From NCBI RefSeq assembly GCF_040436345.1, contig NC_133224.1:10656741-10720740 (forward strand): 64,000 nucleotides of DNA, read 5' to 3'. Shown in pieces: positions 12,144-22,624 of this stretch (its first letter is position 1; the number at the start of each line of letters is the position of its first letter). This stretch comes from Pagrus major (Eukaryota; Chordata; Actinopteri; Spariformes; Sparidae). The notes under the pieces are model-generated. The model saw only the letters and a program-made list of their open reading frames with translations. It had not been told where the DNA came from and did not search any database. Position numbers and translations under genes: made by a program.

Positions 12144-12641
12144 TTTCTATTACGATAATAGACGTGGGGATGATTTGAGAAAAGCTAAAAACTAAAATAA
12201 TTCTACATTAATGTAAGGTTGTAAACATTACATTACATAAAATATTATGCATCTTTATCTTTTCCAAGAGTCAATCATTTGTTTATTTATTTGACTTTCT
12301 GTACTCTGACTCAGCTCACCACAGATGACGATGTTTGTCTCTCATCCAACACCTTACAAAAAAGTAGTAATTGTGTTATCTTTTCCAGGATTAAGTCATT
12401 TATTTTTTATTTTATTTTTATTCATGAAAAATGTATGCATCTTTATCTTTACAAAGATTCAATCATTTATTTATTTATTTAACTTCTTTCACTTGATAAT
12501 GTAACGCAGTTCACAACAAACCCTCCCCTTACAGAAAAGTAAATAGTAGGTTATGTATCTTATTTGTTTATTTTACTTTTATATATGAAAATACTGCACT
12601 CACCAGCGGACAGATTCAGATGATTATGTTTCAGCAGCTGA

Positions 12642-12953
12642 TCACCCACAAGCTCTGACTGTTTGTGTACAACCGTGCAGCGGTGCACCATTATAAAAGT
12701 TACCACATAACCCTAGTTCTCTGATAGTGAAAGTAAGCAAGACTGCAGCCCAACACATGAGACACTGCTGCAACTCCACTACAGACAGAAACAAGCAGAG
12801 AAGACAAGTAGAGCCAATAAATCCATGAACTACACAGAACAAAAAAAGCAAAGAAATCAGAGAAAGTAGTTGAAATGTGCCTGTATAGCACCCAGTGTTT
12901 AAACCTGTGTACTCAAAGATGACATCATATGTACAGCAGCCTATTACTGCCAT
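12642..12953 (-). other. Duplicated hydrophobic reading frame, unknown (copy 1)
   Basis: A 103-codon frame starts MAVIGCCTYDVIFEYTGLN and continues with two or three strongly hydrophobic stretches (LLSLISLLFLFCVVHGFIG; CLLCLFLSVVELQQCLMCW). A second, overlapping frame is also hydrophobic, and good splice acceptors (TTCTGTGTAG, TTCTGTCTGTAG) lie inside, so the true exon limits are unclear. I do not recognise the family; a four-span membrane protein exon is possible. Copy 2 keeps the frame for about 75 codons but has GTG where copy 1 has ATG. Confidence 0.3.
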
Positions 12954-12999
12954 GCCACTAAATATGGATCAGCAACACATTAATGTGGAAAAATTGTTG

Positions 13000-13460
13000 T
13001 TTTATGTTGTAATGATATACAGAATTATATAAGATGACATATAACATAAAACGTATCACGTTATAACATAACTTATATTGTAGAACAAGAAACTTTTCTT
13101 AATAGGCTAACGTTTATCTAGCTATAACGTGAAACGTTTCATATTATAACATGATAACTTGTTATTACATAAATGCTTCATGATATACCTTGATAATAAG
13201 TATATCATATAATAATGTATTGAAGAAAAGTTTCTTGTAACACTAAAACATTGTTTAGGCCTATACTGGAAATTAGACGTTACTTAACATGATTTATAGC
13301 TGCTTTAAAATAAAGATATAATTTATTTTGCAATTACCCTTATGACCCTGCATAATTTTACCTGTTCTCTCTCTGCCCTGTAGATTATAACCAATCCAGT
13401 CCTTTCTATCATTTAAATATTTTTGAATATTTAATATTTAATTATATATTTAAAGCAGAC
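13000..13460. repeat. AT-rich repeat with TTATAACATGATAAC-type units
   Basis: Motifs such as ACGTTATAACATAA, CATATTATAACATGATAAC and AAAACGTATCACGTTATAAC recur in both orientations. Similar sequence follows the second copy of the duplicate at 16560-17020. There is no coding content. Confidence 0.5.
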
Positions 13461-13479
13461 AGTAATCAGTCCAATCTCT

Positions 13480-13990
13480 AGAGAAACTGTAATGGCTGGA
13501 ATCTGTATTTTGCATTTGGTCGGGTTTTTTGGTTTACAAAACCTCATTGGAGGTAAGCATAGGTTACCTGTGCTTCAGATTGGATGTTGTACATACATTT
13601 CTATATGCTACTTCTTATACATATATATGATCCTCTACCAGTTGATATATTGTGATCCTGTAAACCTGTTACCATTTTGACAGTGTTTATTTGGTTTGCA
13701 CCTTACTGATAAGTAATTTCATGTTTATTTATATATAAAGATATATGAAAGATAACACATTTAATATTTATCTGTATTAGTTTGTTTCAGACACATTTAT
13801 CAAAGGAAATGTTTCATACTTATTTTTATTTATGAGTAAAAATAATTTACATCTCCATTTATTTATTTTTAAACAAATGTTTGTCCTCCATCACCCCCTG
13901 ACAAAAACTAGTAAAAAAAGTATTTTTTTTCTCTTATATTTTCTTTAAATTCATATTTAATTTTTCCGAACAGTCCCATTAAGAACAGCA
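13480..13990. other. Intergenic AT-rich spacer
   Basis: The small plus-strand frame at 13492-13680 (MAGICILHLVGFFGLQN) is hydrophobic by composition and has no family match. I see no gene. Confidence 0.35.
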
Positions 13991-13995
13991 CAATC

Positions 13996-14200
13996 TCTCA
14001 GTGTATATGCAGATGATGTGATTCTTTATTTGATCGATATATCCTAAGGATTAAAGGCAGTAATGTATGACATAAAAGGGATGCAATTGAGACATTCTTT
14101 GGTTTCTGTTCTAAGTATTTTTTGTTATAAATGATGACAATAGCATGAAAAGTATATAAACGAGGAGCATCATTTTGGTTGTTGGTATTTGTCTTTTCGT
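13996..14200 (+). pseudogene. Third copy of pcolce terminal-intron sequence (no exon left)
   Basis: It begins with the LINE box VYADDVILYL and continues GGATTAAAGGCAGTAATGTA, colinear with 7430-7600 and more distantly with 1000-1160. The sequence runs directly into the 3' end of gene D, and the last pcolce exon is absent, so the copy is truncated. Confidence 0.7.
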
Positions 14201-15373
14201 TCAAACTGCCACATCATTAGGCTCTTCTTCCTCACACCCCCAGGCGCAACAGACTGCAATTAATAGGACATAGGTCACGATGGTACTCCCAAAGGCAACC
14301 AAGTAGAGTGTCTTGTCACAGCGGAGCTTGCCTTCTTTGTAGTCATTGTAAATAAGGAAGATACACACATTACCTGGAAAAAAACAAAGAAAAGGACGCA
14401 ACTTTTTGTCTTAATTGTGGCATCACAGTTTCAGAGCTTCTATATCAATCATTACATAATAAGGATTTATACCAATGATGAATGAACTAAAGAAATTTCA
14501 GTTATTGTTGCTGGCAGGAAAAAACGGAAGATGTACGCATTACCTGGAAAAATTACCAATCACATCCAAACATCAGGCAAAAGAACAATGCAATGATGAA
14601 TGAAAATCACAGCCATGGTGATTGTTGTCTTACTGTATGTAAGTTAGTAGATAACAGTAAATCAACACATTACCTACAGGAAAATAAATAAAAAATAATA
14701 AAATGTGTGTCCTTTTGTCTTCATATACACTTCTCAAAGATGGTGGAGTGTAATGTAACAGTTCAACACTGCAGTACAGTAGTAAAGCATTCACTCACCT
14801 TCACAATTACATATCGTGGCTTTTAAGGAATAGTTTGACATTTTCGGAAATACTCATACTTGTTTTCTTTTGGAAACTTAAATGAGAAGATCGATAATAG
14901 TCTCATATTCAACTTGAGTACAGTCCCTTACCAGCGATGAACCAGATGAAAAAGCAAAAAGCGATACAATAGCTGCACTCCTTTCTGCAGCAGAACACCA
15001 GGATGCCGCCTCCAAATCCCACCAAATAGATGGGGATGAAGGGATGTCCTTCGCAGTCATGTATGTAGCTTAATCCTGTTTTGATTCAAGGACAAAGAGG
15101 AGTATCACTTCACCTGCCTCATACAATCTGAACACATCCAGTGAGTACAGCAGGCACTTACCAACTGATGCTTGAGTGATGAGTAGAATGATGAAAATCA
15201 ATGCAAAGCATACTGTGGTAAAACATACAAATGTTTACAATCAGAAATGACAATACATACAACAAGAAGATGTTTTCATTTAAAGTTTTGAAAGAATTTT
15301 ACACATCATTATCTCTGTTACCAACTGTTAGTCCTGGACAGCTGCTGCGTTGACGTGTGACAACCTCTGGCAT
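14201..15373 (-). CDS. TMEM272-like four-pass membrane protein, gene D
   Basis: Coding exons in minus order: 15373-15322, 15212-15162, 15075-14932, 14373-14201; 139 residues, the shortest intact member. Head MPEVVTRQRSSCPG, TM1 (about 15-35), a motif derived from CP-PYIPIYL (DCEGHPFIPIYL, 41-52), TM2 (about 52-63), TM3 (about 70-82), GNVCIFLIYNDY (83-94), CDKTLYLVAF (101-110), TM4 and an acidic tail CEEEEPNDVAV. Exon 3 is about 40 bases shorter than in genes A and E, so the TM2-TM3 link is reduced to a few Cys and charged residues. Introns share long near-identical stretches with gene C (14368-14500 against 8287-8420). Function is unknown; expression should be checked because the core is so compact. 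Confidence 0.78.
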
Positions 15374-15700
15374 CCTGTTAGTGATGATGGATTTAACCTA
15401 CGAAGAGACAAACAAAATTGAGACAGAAGGAATAGGTTTTGGACATTAACAAGCAGAAAACACCCTCTTTCAGCTCTTTCCATTCCATACAGAATATGTA
15501 GAAAATGACCATACATTCTGCAAATGTGAAAACAATTAGTAATAAAATTACTGTGATAGTATCAGATAGGTCATGTGTTACCTGTTTGTGCATCTCAAGA
15601 TGAAAAGAATAGGCTTTTGCCCCAAAACAGTTTGGTTTTATATTAAACCAAACTGCGTATGTCTCAACTTCCTGTGCCAGTATCCTGCTTCTTGATGCTC

Positions 15701-15712
15701 ACTTTTGGTTTC
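15701..15712 (-). promoter_or_regulatory. ISRE-like element, gene D promoter (one mismatch)
   Basis: The minus strand reads GAAACCAAAAGT, one base from the GAAANNGAAA core. It is at the same place in the module as the exact matches at 12131 and 11200. Confidence 0.35.
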
Positions 15713-16282
15713 TTTTCTATTACAATAATAGACGTGGGGATGATTTGAGAAAAGCTAAAAACTAAAATAATTCTACATTAATGTAAGGTTGTAAACATTA
15801 CATTACATAAAATATTATGCATCTTTATCTTTTCTAAGAATCAATCATTTGTTTATTTATTTGACTTCCTGTACTCTGACTCAGCTCACGACAGATGACG
15901 ATGTTTGTCTCTCATCCAACACCTTACAAAAAAGTAGTAATTGTGTTATCTTTTCCAGGATTAAATCATTTATTTTTTATTTTATTTTTATTCATGAAAA
16001 ATGTATGCATCTTTATCTTTACAAAGATTCAATCATTTATTTATTTATTTAACTTCTTTCACTTGATAATGTAATGCAGTTCACAACAAACCCTCCCCTT
16101 ACAGAAAAGTAAATAGTAGGTTATGTATCTTATTCGTTTATTTTACTTTTATATATGAAAATACTGCACTCACCAACGGGCAGATTCAGATGATTATGTT
16201 TCAGCAGCTGATCACCCACATGCTCTGACTGTTTGTGTACAACCGTGCAGCGATGCACCGTTATAAAAGTTACCACATAACC

Positions 16283-16525
16283 CTAGTCACTGATAGTGAA
16301 AGTAAGCAAGACTGCAGCACAACACATGAGACACTGTTGCAACTCCACTACAGACGGACACAAGCAGAGAAGACAAGTAGAGCCAATAAATCCATGAACT
16401 ACACAGAACAAAAAAAGCAAAGAAATCAGAGAAAGTGGTTGAAATGTGCCCGTATAGCACCCAGTGTTTAAACCTGTCAGATACTGAAAGATGACATCAT
16501 ATGTATGACAGCCTATTACTGCCAC
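16283..16525 (-). other. Duplicated hydrophobic reading frame, unknown (copy 2)
   Basis: Near-identical to the frame at 12642-12953: LNTGCYTGTFQPLSLISLL and CVVHGFIGSTCLLCL are shared, with a few replacements and an earlier stop (LTFTISD). The ATG of copy 1 is GTG here. Confidence 0.3.
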
Positions 16526-16559
16526 ATCAAGAAAAGGTTTTGTGTTTTAACAAGACTTT

Positions 16560-17020
16560 CTACATTAAATACAAACTCATCACATTACAATATACAGTTT
16601 ATATTGTTATAACTTGAAATGTTTTATGTTATAATGTGATAACTAATTGTTAAAATGTTATTACATAACTTATATTGTTATTAGGCATGGGACAATATGA
16701 AAATTTAATGTCATGATTAGCCTGAACTTATATTGTTATAACATTAAATATGTCATGGTATAATTTGATCATATCATGTGAAAATATCTTGTTTTTACTT
16801 GAAAACATCTTGTTAACATAAAAACATAAAATGTTTTGTGTTACAACCTTAAAATGCAACATTTTACACCATAACACGATAAACAGTACGATGTTTTCAA
16901 CAAGAAAAGTGTTTTGCTATAACATGATACGTTTTTATTTTAAAGATAATGTGAAAATATCTTGATATAACATGAAAACATGTTATTACAACAATAAACG
17001 TTCTCATTTTACAACATGAG
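16560..17020. repeat. AT-rich repeat with TTATAACATGATAAC-type units, copy 2
   Basis: Many imperfect units such as TGTTATAATGTGATAAC, ACACCATAACACGATAAAC and TATAACATGATACG occur. It is the counterpart of 13000-13460, following the same duplicate. Confidence 0.5.
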
Positions 17021-17671
17021 CTGGATACCATTTTTCTTTTTTCTGGCATGGCAGCATTAGGCTTCCATACTTTTGTATTGTAGGCCTCAGATGATCAGAT
17101 ATTTCCTGATGTTATTAATAAACTTAACAATATATTATATTCTATTTAGTTTGTGCATGGCTGCTTGTGTTAAGGCAACATTAAACACTGATACAATGGG
17201 AAGTTTGGCATGTTTTGTTAAAAGAGAAAAAAAGAGCTTAAAGAAAAAAAAGTGTATATATTTGTACTGAAACTTAAGTATCCAATTGGCATCAGTGTCA
17301 AAAGATTTTATAAGATAAACATAAACATAACATTTCTCCAACAATACTGCACATTTATACAAAGAACAAAAATGTTATTCATAATATTCAAACATGATCT
17401 CCCATTACAAAATACTGGTGGGGAAAGGTTATGAATTTCAAAAACATATACTAGCATACCATCATTTCAGTGACATAATATACTTAACCATGTAATGCTG
17501 GCGCTCGAGGTGAAGGATCTCCTTTTCCAGTATTTTCATTAAAAAAAAATCTGCTGACAAACCCTCAGTAAAATGTACACAAGATAGATCCACATGAAAA
17601 CAGATGAATATTCGTATATTCACCCTCATTAAATCACCCACTTCTCTGTATATTTATTGTTGTGTTGTCTT

Positions 17672-19561
17672 TTAATCATCACCACACGGGCAAAGGCATG
17701 AGCAACAGCTGTAGAGAAGGAGGAGGCCTAACATTATGTAGTTGAGGTTGATGGTCCAGAAGGCAAACAGGTAAAGTGTCTTGTTGCAGTAGTTTTCAAT
17801 GTTAACCGTCTTATTGTAGTTGGGTTCATAGATGGAGTAAACCCACACATTGCCTAGAGACAAAGAAGATGATAATTACTTTTCACAGAAGTTAACCCAT
17901 TAACAGTACATCACTGTGACACAAGGACTGATTTTAGCTTGTTAGCTCTGTGTGAAGGAACAACATTAGCATTCCTGTGGAGTTGTGTTTCTGGCCACCT
18001 AAGGAATCTAAGTCGACTATTCAATCTCTTTTAGCTCTGCTTTGGTCTCCACCACCTCCAGAGGGTAAATATCTGGTGCTTTAATTAAACGTTCCACTAT
18101 GTTCACCAGCTAGTGGTTAACCTTGCTATTTGGTGCTAGGCAGGTAGTGGACAGAGGGTTTATAAGAGGTGTTTGTCCAGGAACATCTGTGTTTGGAAAT
18201 TATGCCGATGCCGAAATAGCGCATTTAACACTCTTCTCTGAAGGTACGTCACTATTAACGATACCATTCACATAGCACATTCTCATTTGATCCATTGTTG
18301 AATATGTAAAATGTAAATGTAAAATATAATATTCATTATTATGAATGAAAATGAGCCTTTTATAGAGGGAGCAGGTCCTCATGCACTTAGTCTGCCATGT
18401 TTCTACAGTAGCCCAAAAAAGACAAACCAAATACTGGCTCTGGAGAGAACCTACAGCATTTTTTAGCATTTACAGTGGCCACCGTAGTGGACGGTGAGAT
18501 GAGGGGTGTTCAGTTGGCTGCAATCTGCAACCTCACCACTAGATGCCACTAAATTATACACACAAGACCTTCAAATTTCTTTCCTAAAGGGGCTATATGT
18601 TAGAAATTTGGATGAAAACATTCAAAAAAGGTGGGCGGCTACAGTTAGCAGCAGTTAGCAGTTACTATAGTGATATGCTGCCCCCTGTTTTTTGTTTTGA
18701 ATATGAATTTGACAGGTGTCCAATTCTTACGAACTGCACCTTTAAAGGGAAGGAGCGCTCGCAGCCCTGACACAGTATTGCCTTATAAACTTGTAGTGGC
18801 TAACACGTTAGCAGATAGTTGCCTTTAAGTGTCCAGCAGTCACAGAGCGACATGTTGTTGACCAATTATGTCAGTTACACAGGTACATGTTGTGGAAAAG
18901 GCCTAAAACTAAAACAATGTGCTAAAAGAGGCTGAAAAGCTGCGAGCAACACCTTTCACTTAACAGCCATTTTGAGTGATTGCTGATATTGACTTGAGCT
19001 TTAACTACCTATGTTAGAGCTTAGAGAGTTTGGCTTACCAGCTATGAACCAGCAGAAGAAGAAGAGCGAGACGAAGCTGCTCCAAATCGGGCTGTGATTC
19101 CCGAAGAAGGCATTGCAGGGCAGGACGGAGAGCACGGCCAGCAGCATGGAGACGACTCCCGCTACCAACAGGTAGATGGGGACGTAGGGCTCCCGCGGGC
19201 ATTCACGCTGGTAAATCGCTCCTGTAGGACAAAGTGCAAGCTGTGTATCACTTCACCTGACTTATTTTGTATTAATCACTTCTTTAATTCTCATTGTCTC
19301 ATATGCCAAATGTTGCTTTAATAACACAAATTAATGCACAAATCACCTACCTATTGCAAACTGAGCAAAAGGCATGACACACAGGATCACCCTGATACAT
19401 ACTGAAGGAAGAAAGACAGAATAATTTAATTAATTTTAACAAGTCAACCTGTAATGGCTCTGATGATGTTAATTTAATATATGCATGACTTCTGCACATT
19501 GCTGTCTCTCACCGGTTAATGGTCCAGGCAGTGGGCGGATGGATCTGTTACTATCTGACAT
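17672..19561 (-). CDS. TMEM272-like four-pass membrane protein, gene E
   Basis: Coding exons in minus order: 19561-19513, 19401-19351, 19221-19039, 17853-17672; 154 residues. Head MSDSNRSIRPLPGP, TM1 (about 17-35), CPREPYVPIYL (41-51), TM2 (about 52-68), TM3 (about 80-93), GNVWVYSIYEPNYN (95-108) and YCNKTLYLFAFW (116-127), TM4 (about 128-145) and a short Cys tail CCSCLCPCGDD. It has all the family signatures and, with gene F, looks closest to the ancestral form. A non-coding first exon probably ends at a donor near 19902, with the coding exon acceptor near 19577. The promoter segment has weak similarity to those of C and D but lacks the ISRE-like core. Confidence 0.85.
18585..18745. mobile_element. 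Short MITE-like repeat
   Basis: It is bounded by CTAAAGGGGCTATATGTTA and ACGAACTGCACCTTTAAAG, with an internal GCTACAGTTAGCAGCAGTTA block also found near 20650-21200, 26750 and 35860. It lies in intron 3 of gene E. Confidence 0.45.
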
Positions 19562-20279
19562 CGTCTGTTATAATGAATCCAACCTACCAAGAGAGAAACA
19601 CATGAGAAAATCCAGTCTGCACGCTCAAAACTGGCAGTGGGACGACATTTCACAAGATGTCCCTGAAAATAACTGTCATTTTGCTTCTTTTAACTGCAAG
19701 AACAGTATCAGCAAGTAACAGTAGCATAATCTGATTAATACATTTAAAAGTTTCTACAGGAAAGAGGGGTTTTCTTTGCTTCAGCTGGAAATTAATAACA
19801 AAAACGCAGTAAATTAATTTTATTTAAGTTCAATGAATAAGGTGGCATGTAGAAACAATAAATAATAACCTGTAATAGTAATCAGAGAGGACATGCTTTA
19901 CCTTATTGTGTGTAAGAGTGTCTCCTCGGTGTATCTCCTCCCTGATGGCTGGAAACTAATTTTGATGATACGTTGAGACATAATTTATAATTTCACATGA
20001 CCTTTTGTGTGGCCTCAACTTCCTAATGCAGCTCCTTTTTTCTGTTCCCCATCTATTACAATGTTAAATGACGGGAAAGTCAAAATAATTCAGCATTCAT
20101 GATTCATTTTCATTTTCATACACTCTATAACCTGTTTTTAATGTTTGATCCCATCGTCTTTGGTCTTGTCTTACAACTTGAATATGATTTAAATCAATAT
20201 TTTTTTTCAATATATAATGTCCTTCCTCTTTAGTCCCTGTATGACTGAAAAAGGACATTTTTTTTAATGAAATCTATGA

Positions 20280-20640
20280 TTTTCTTGTCTCTCAAACCAG
20301 ATCAGAGGCCTCAATTGCAATACTCAAGACACGGAGCAGTTAAGAGTTAAAAGGAGTTTACTTTGGATGGTTTTCAACAGAGCAAACAAAACCACAGAAC
20401 AATCAGAAAGGCAAAAACAAACAGAAGGCATATAACGACAACTAGAGCTAGGTTGAGATTGTGTTCCACAGCCGTTGATCTGGCAAAGTTTGACTAATGT
20501 GGGGCAGGTGTGCAGGTGGGTGTGGAGATCAGGTGGTTAGATTTGGCACGAACACACAGGGAGCAGCTACTGGCCTGGTGGAGAATGAATGGATGGAGAA
20601 TATTCTGCAGGTTAATCACAGCCAAGTCAGCGTGCTGCAC
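20280..20640. repeat. Interspersed fish repeat fragment
   Basis: Purine-rich non-coding DNA with GGGGCAGGTGTGCAGGTGGG and AGATCAGGTGG, typical of old non-autonomous elements in teleosts. No reading frame of note. Confidence 0.35.
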
Positions 20641-21215
20641 TTCTAACTGAGCTTACAGCAGCTGCAGCTGGCAGCAGCTAGTGGTTACTTTAGCAACCAG
20701 TAAAGCTATCTGTCCATCAGGAAACTGTAAATCATGGCTGCACAGCTAACTGAGCTAATTAGCTAAGAGTAGCTACAGTTAGCCGTGCAGCCGGAGGAGA
20801 GTTAGGCTAAATTACAACCAAATCAGTGAGCTGCAAAGCTAACTGAGCTAGCAGCTAGAGTCAACAGCAGTTAGAGGTTATCAAAATGTAAAGGTATCTG
20901 TCCATCAGGAAACTGTTAATCACAAATGCATGACTAACTGAGCTAACTAGCCAACAGCAGCTACAGTGAGCCATGCTGCACAGCTAACTGAGCTTCCAGC
21001 AGCTACAATGAGCAGCGGTTAGTGGTTACTTTGGCAACAAGTAAAGCAGGTTGTCCTTAAGGAAACTTCGTGAATCATGGCTGCACAGCTAACTGAGCTA
21101 ACTAGCTAACGGCAGCCGCAGTTAGCTGTGCAGCCAGAGGAAAGGTACATTACAGCCAAATCAGCTACAGTTAGCAGCAGCAAGCTATCTGTCCGTCAGG
21201 AACTTCGTAGAGTTG
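20640..21215. repeat. Diverged tandem array of GCTAAC-rich units
   Basis: About four units share ATCTGTCCATCAGGAAACT (near 20706 and 20895, weaker near 21048 and 21184) and CACAGCTAACTGAGCTAAC. Spacing falls from about 190 to 135 bases, so the units are uneven. Related single blocks occur elsewhere in the window. Confidence 0.65.
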
Positions 21216-22155
21216 AGAGTTTCATCAAAATCAGTGACATAGTTTGTGGTTTGTGATTTTATTTTCTGTAATCTTTACACGCTTCTCATAATAAATCATG
21301 CTTCATCTCTTTTACATGTGTTTCCATCAAATGATTGTTATTTTAAGGTAAAAGTTACATGATGCTTTGTTCACCCATCTGACTAATGATTATTTGGCAA
21401 GAAGGTACTATAAAATAGCTGTTTTGGTGTCATATAGAGACCACTTCCCCTGATTTCTTTCAATATTAGTGTGACCTGAGAGTTCAACGTGAGGTAAAGC
21501 ATGTCTTGTGGTCAGACAGGCAGTTTTTCACATCATCATGAGCTATCATCTGACTGCCGAGCACAAAAACACAGTTCCTGTTCCTAATGAGTTCCCACAT
21601 ACCACATTTCCACGCGATTCTCTCTTTTGATTCTTTAGATGAAAAAATACAACACATTTAGATTGTGTGTTGATTAATAATCTTAATATTTAGTAGACAT
21701 TAATAGCAATGAAACTCATCTGATACGGTTTGATCTGTAAACCAAGTTTAGTGTTTTTAATTAAACATAAGTGAGCGATCGAAAGCGTTATAGAATTATT
21801 TTCATAAAGGCTTTTGACATAAGAAATCATTGTCTGGTAAAGTGCATGGCAGAAAATGTGTAGTCTGATTGATAAATTAACAGTTTTATGTTTTATAGAT
21901 ACATGATACAAAATATTAACAAACATGAGCATTAAAGCAACTAAGAGGCAAAATTAACGACTTTATGCTGCACAAAATTAAGCCCAATTCCTGACTCAAC
22001 CTGTAAACAATACGTCTTATTTATCTTTCAGCATTGAGACAACAGTTACAGATGTGATTTATAACCAGTGCGAAAATCTACAGCATCTCGGGGGGGATCA
22101 GCATGTAACTACTGGGGCTGGGACATATAAGTCTTGTGTTGCAAAGTATGAAACA
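21215..22155. other. Intergenic spacer, no gene seen
   Basis: AT-rich DNA. The minus-strand frame at 21690-21932 has no family features. Confidence 0.35.
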
Positions 22156-22431
22156 TTAAAGGGACAGTTCACCACAATGTCCTACCTGTAGTACCATTTA
22201 CCCACCTAGATTATTCTAGTGTGAGTTTTGGAGATGTCGGCTGTACGGATGTCTGCCTTCACTCAGGTCGTGATTTCTGGAAAGAGATATTGCTGTTGAG
22301 GTTTTTGAATATGTTTTTTTGGGGTGCTTTGAGATCCAAAATACGAGAGAGAACAATCTAGATGGATAAATAGCACTAAAGCAAAGAGGTAAAATATGTA
22401 GTTTTGATTCTGGATTGAACTGTCCCTTTAA
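22156..22431. mobile_element. TTAA-flanked MITE with AAAGGGACAGTTCA ends
   Basis: TTAAAGGGACAGTTCA on the left is mirrored by TGAACTGTCCCTTTAA on the right, with TTAA at both edges. This is a common teleost element with no coding content. Confidence 0.75.
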
Positions 22432-22624
22432 TTTGGCAAACTACAAAGATTCATTCATCCCTGTAATGTGCTTCCCTTACCCTCAAAGCTCAGATTGGAA
22501 AAGGTAGAACAAGAAGAACGACTTGGGTCTTTGTACATATACAACAGAAAAACAGCCTCAGCAGCCAGCTCATGGCGTGAAGCCCCATGAGATGCATCCC
22601 GCCTCCTCTTTAGTTAGTTTGTCT

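Larger units (their letters stand above)
11938..12960. repeat. Segmental duplicate, copy 1 (partner 15502-16530)
   Basis: About 1 kb is colinear with 15502-16530. Both begin GACCATACATTCTGCAAATG, then share the donor CTGTTTGTGCATCTCAAG, the ISRE-like segment, a TTTATTTATTT-rich stretch with an almost identical 67-codon frame, and a minus-strand frame (12642-12953 / 16283-16525). By eye divergence is a few percent, so the duplication is recent relative to the genes. The right end fades into AT-rich repeats. Confidence 0.85.
15502..16530. repeat. Segmental duplicate, copy 2 (partner 11938-12960)
   Basis: It lies immediately upstream of gene D and supplies its likely first exon: the minus-strand donor at 15582 pairs with the acceptor at about 15393 just before the start codon. 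The rest matches copy 1. Confidence 0.85.

Noticed and set aside
12279-16052. Two near-identical 67-codon plus-strand frames (MFIYLTFCTLTQL and its twin)
   Set aside because: They lie in the duplicated segment and are mostly TTTATTT-rich; identity reflects the recent duplication, not coding constraint.
20640-21215. Considered as a CRISPR-like array
   Set aside because: Units are long, uneven and diverged with no unique spacers, and the genome is a vertebrate's.
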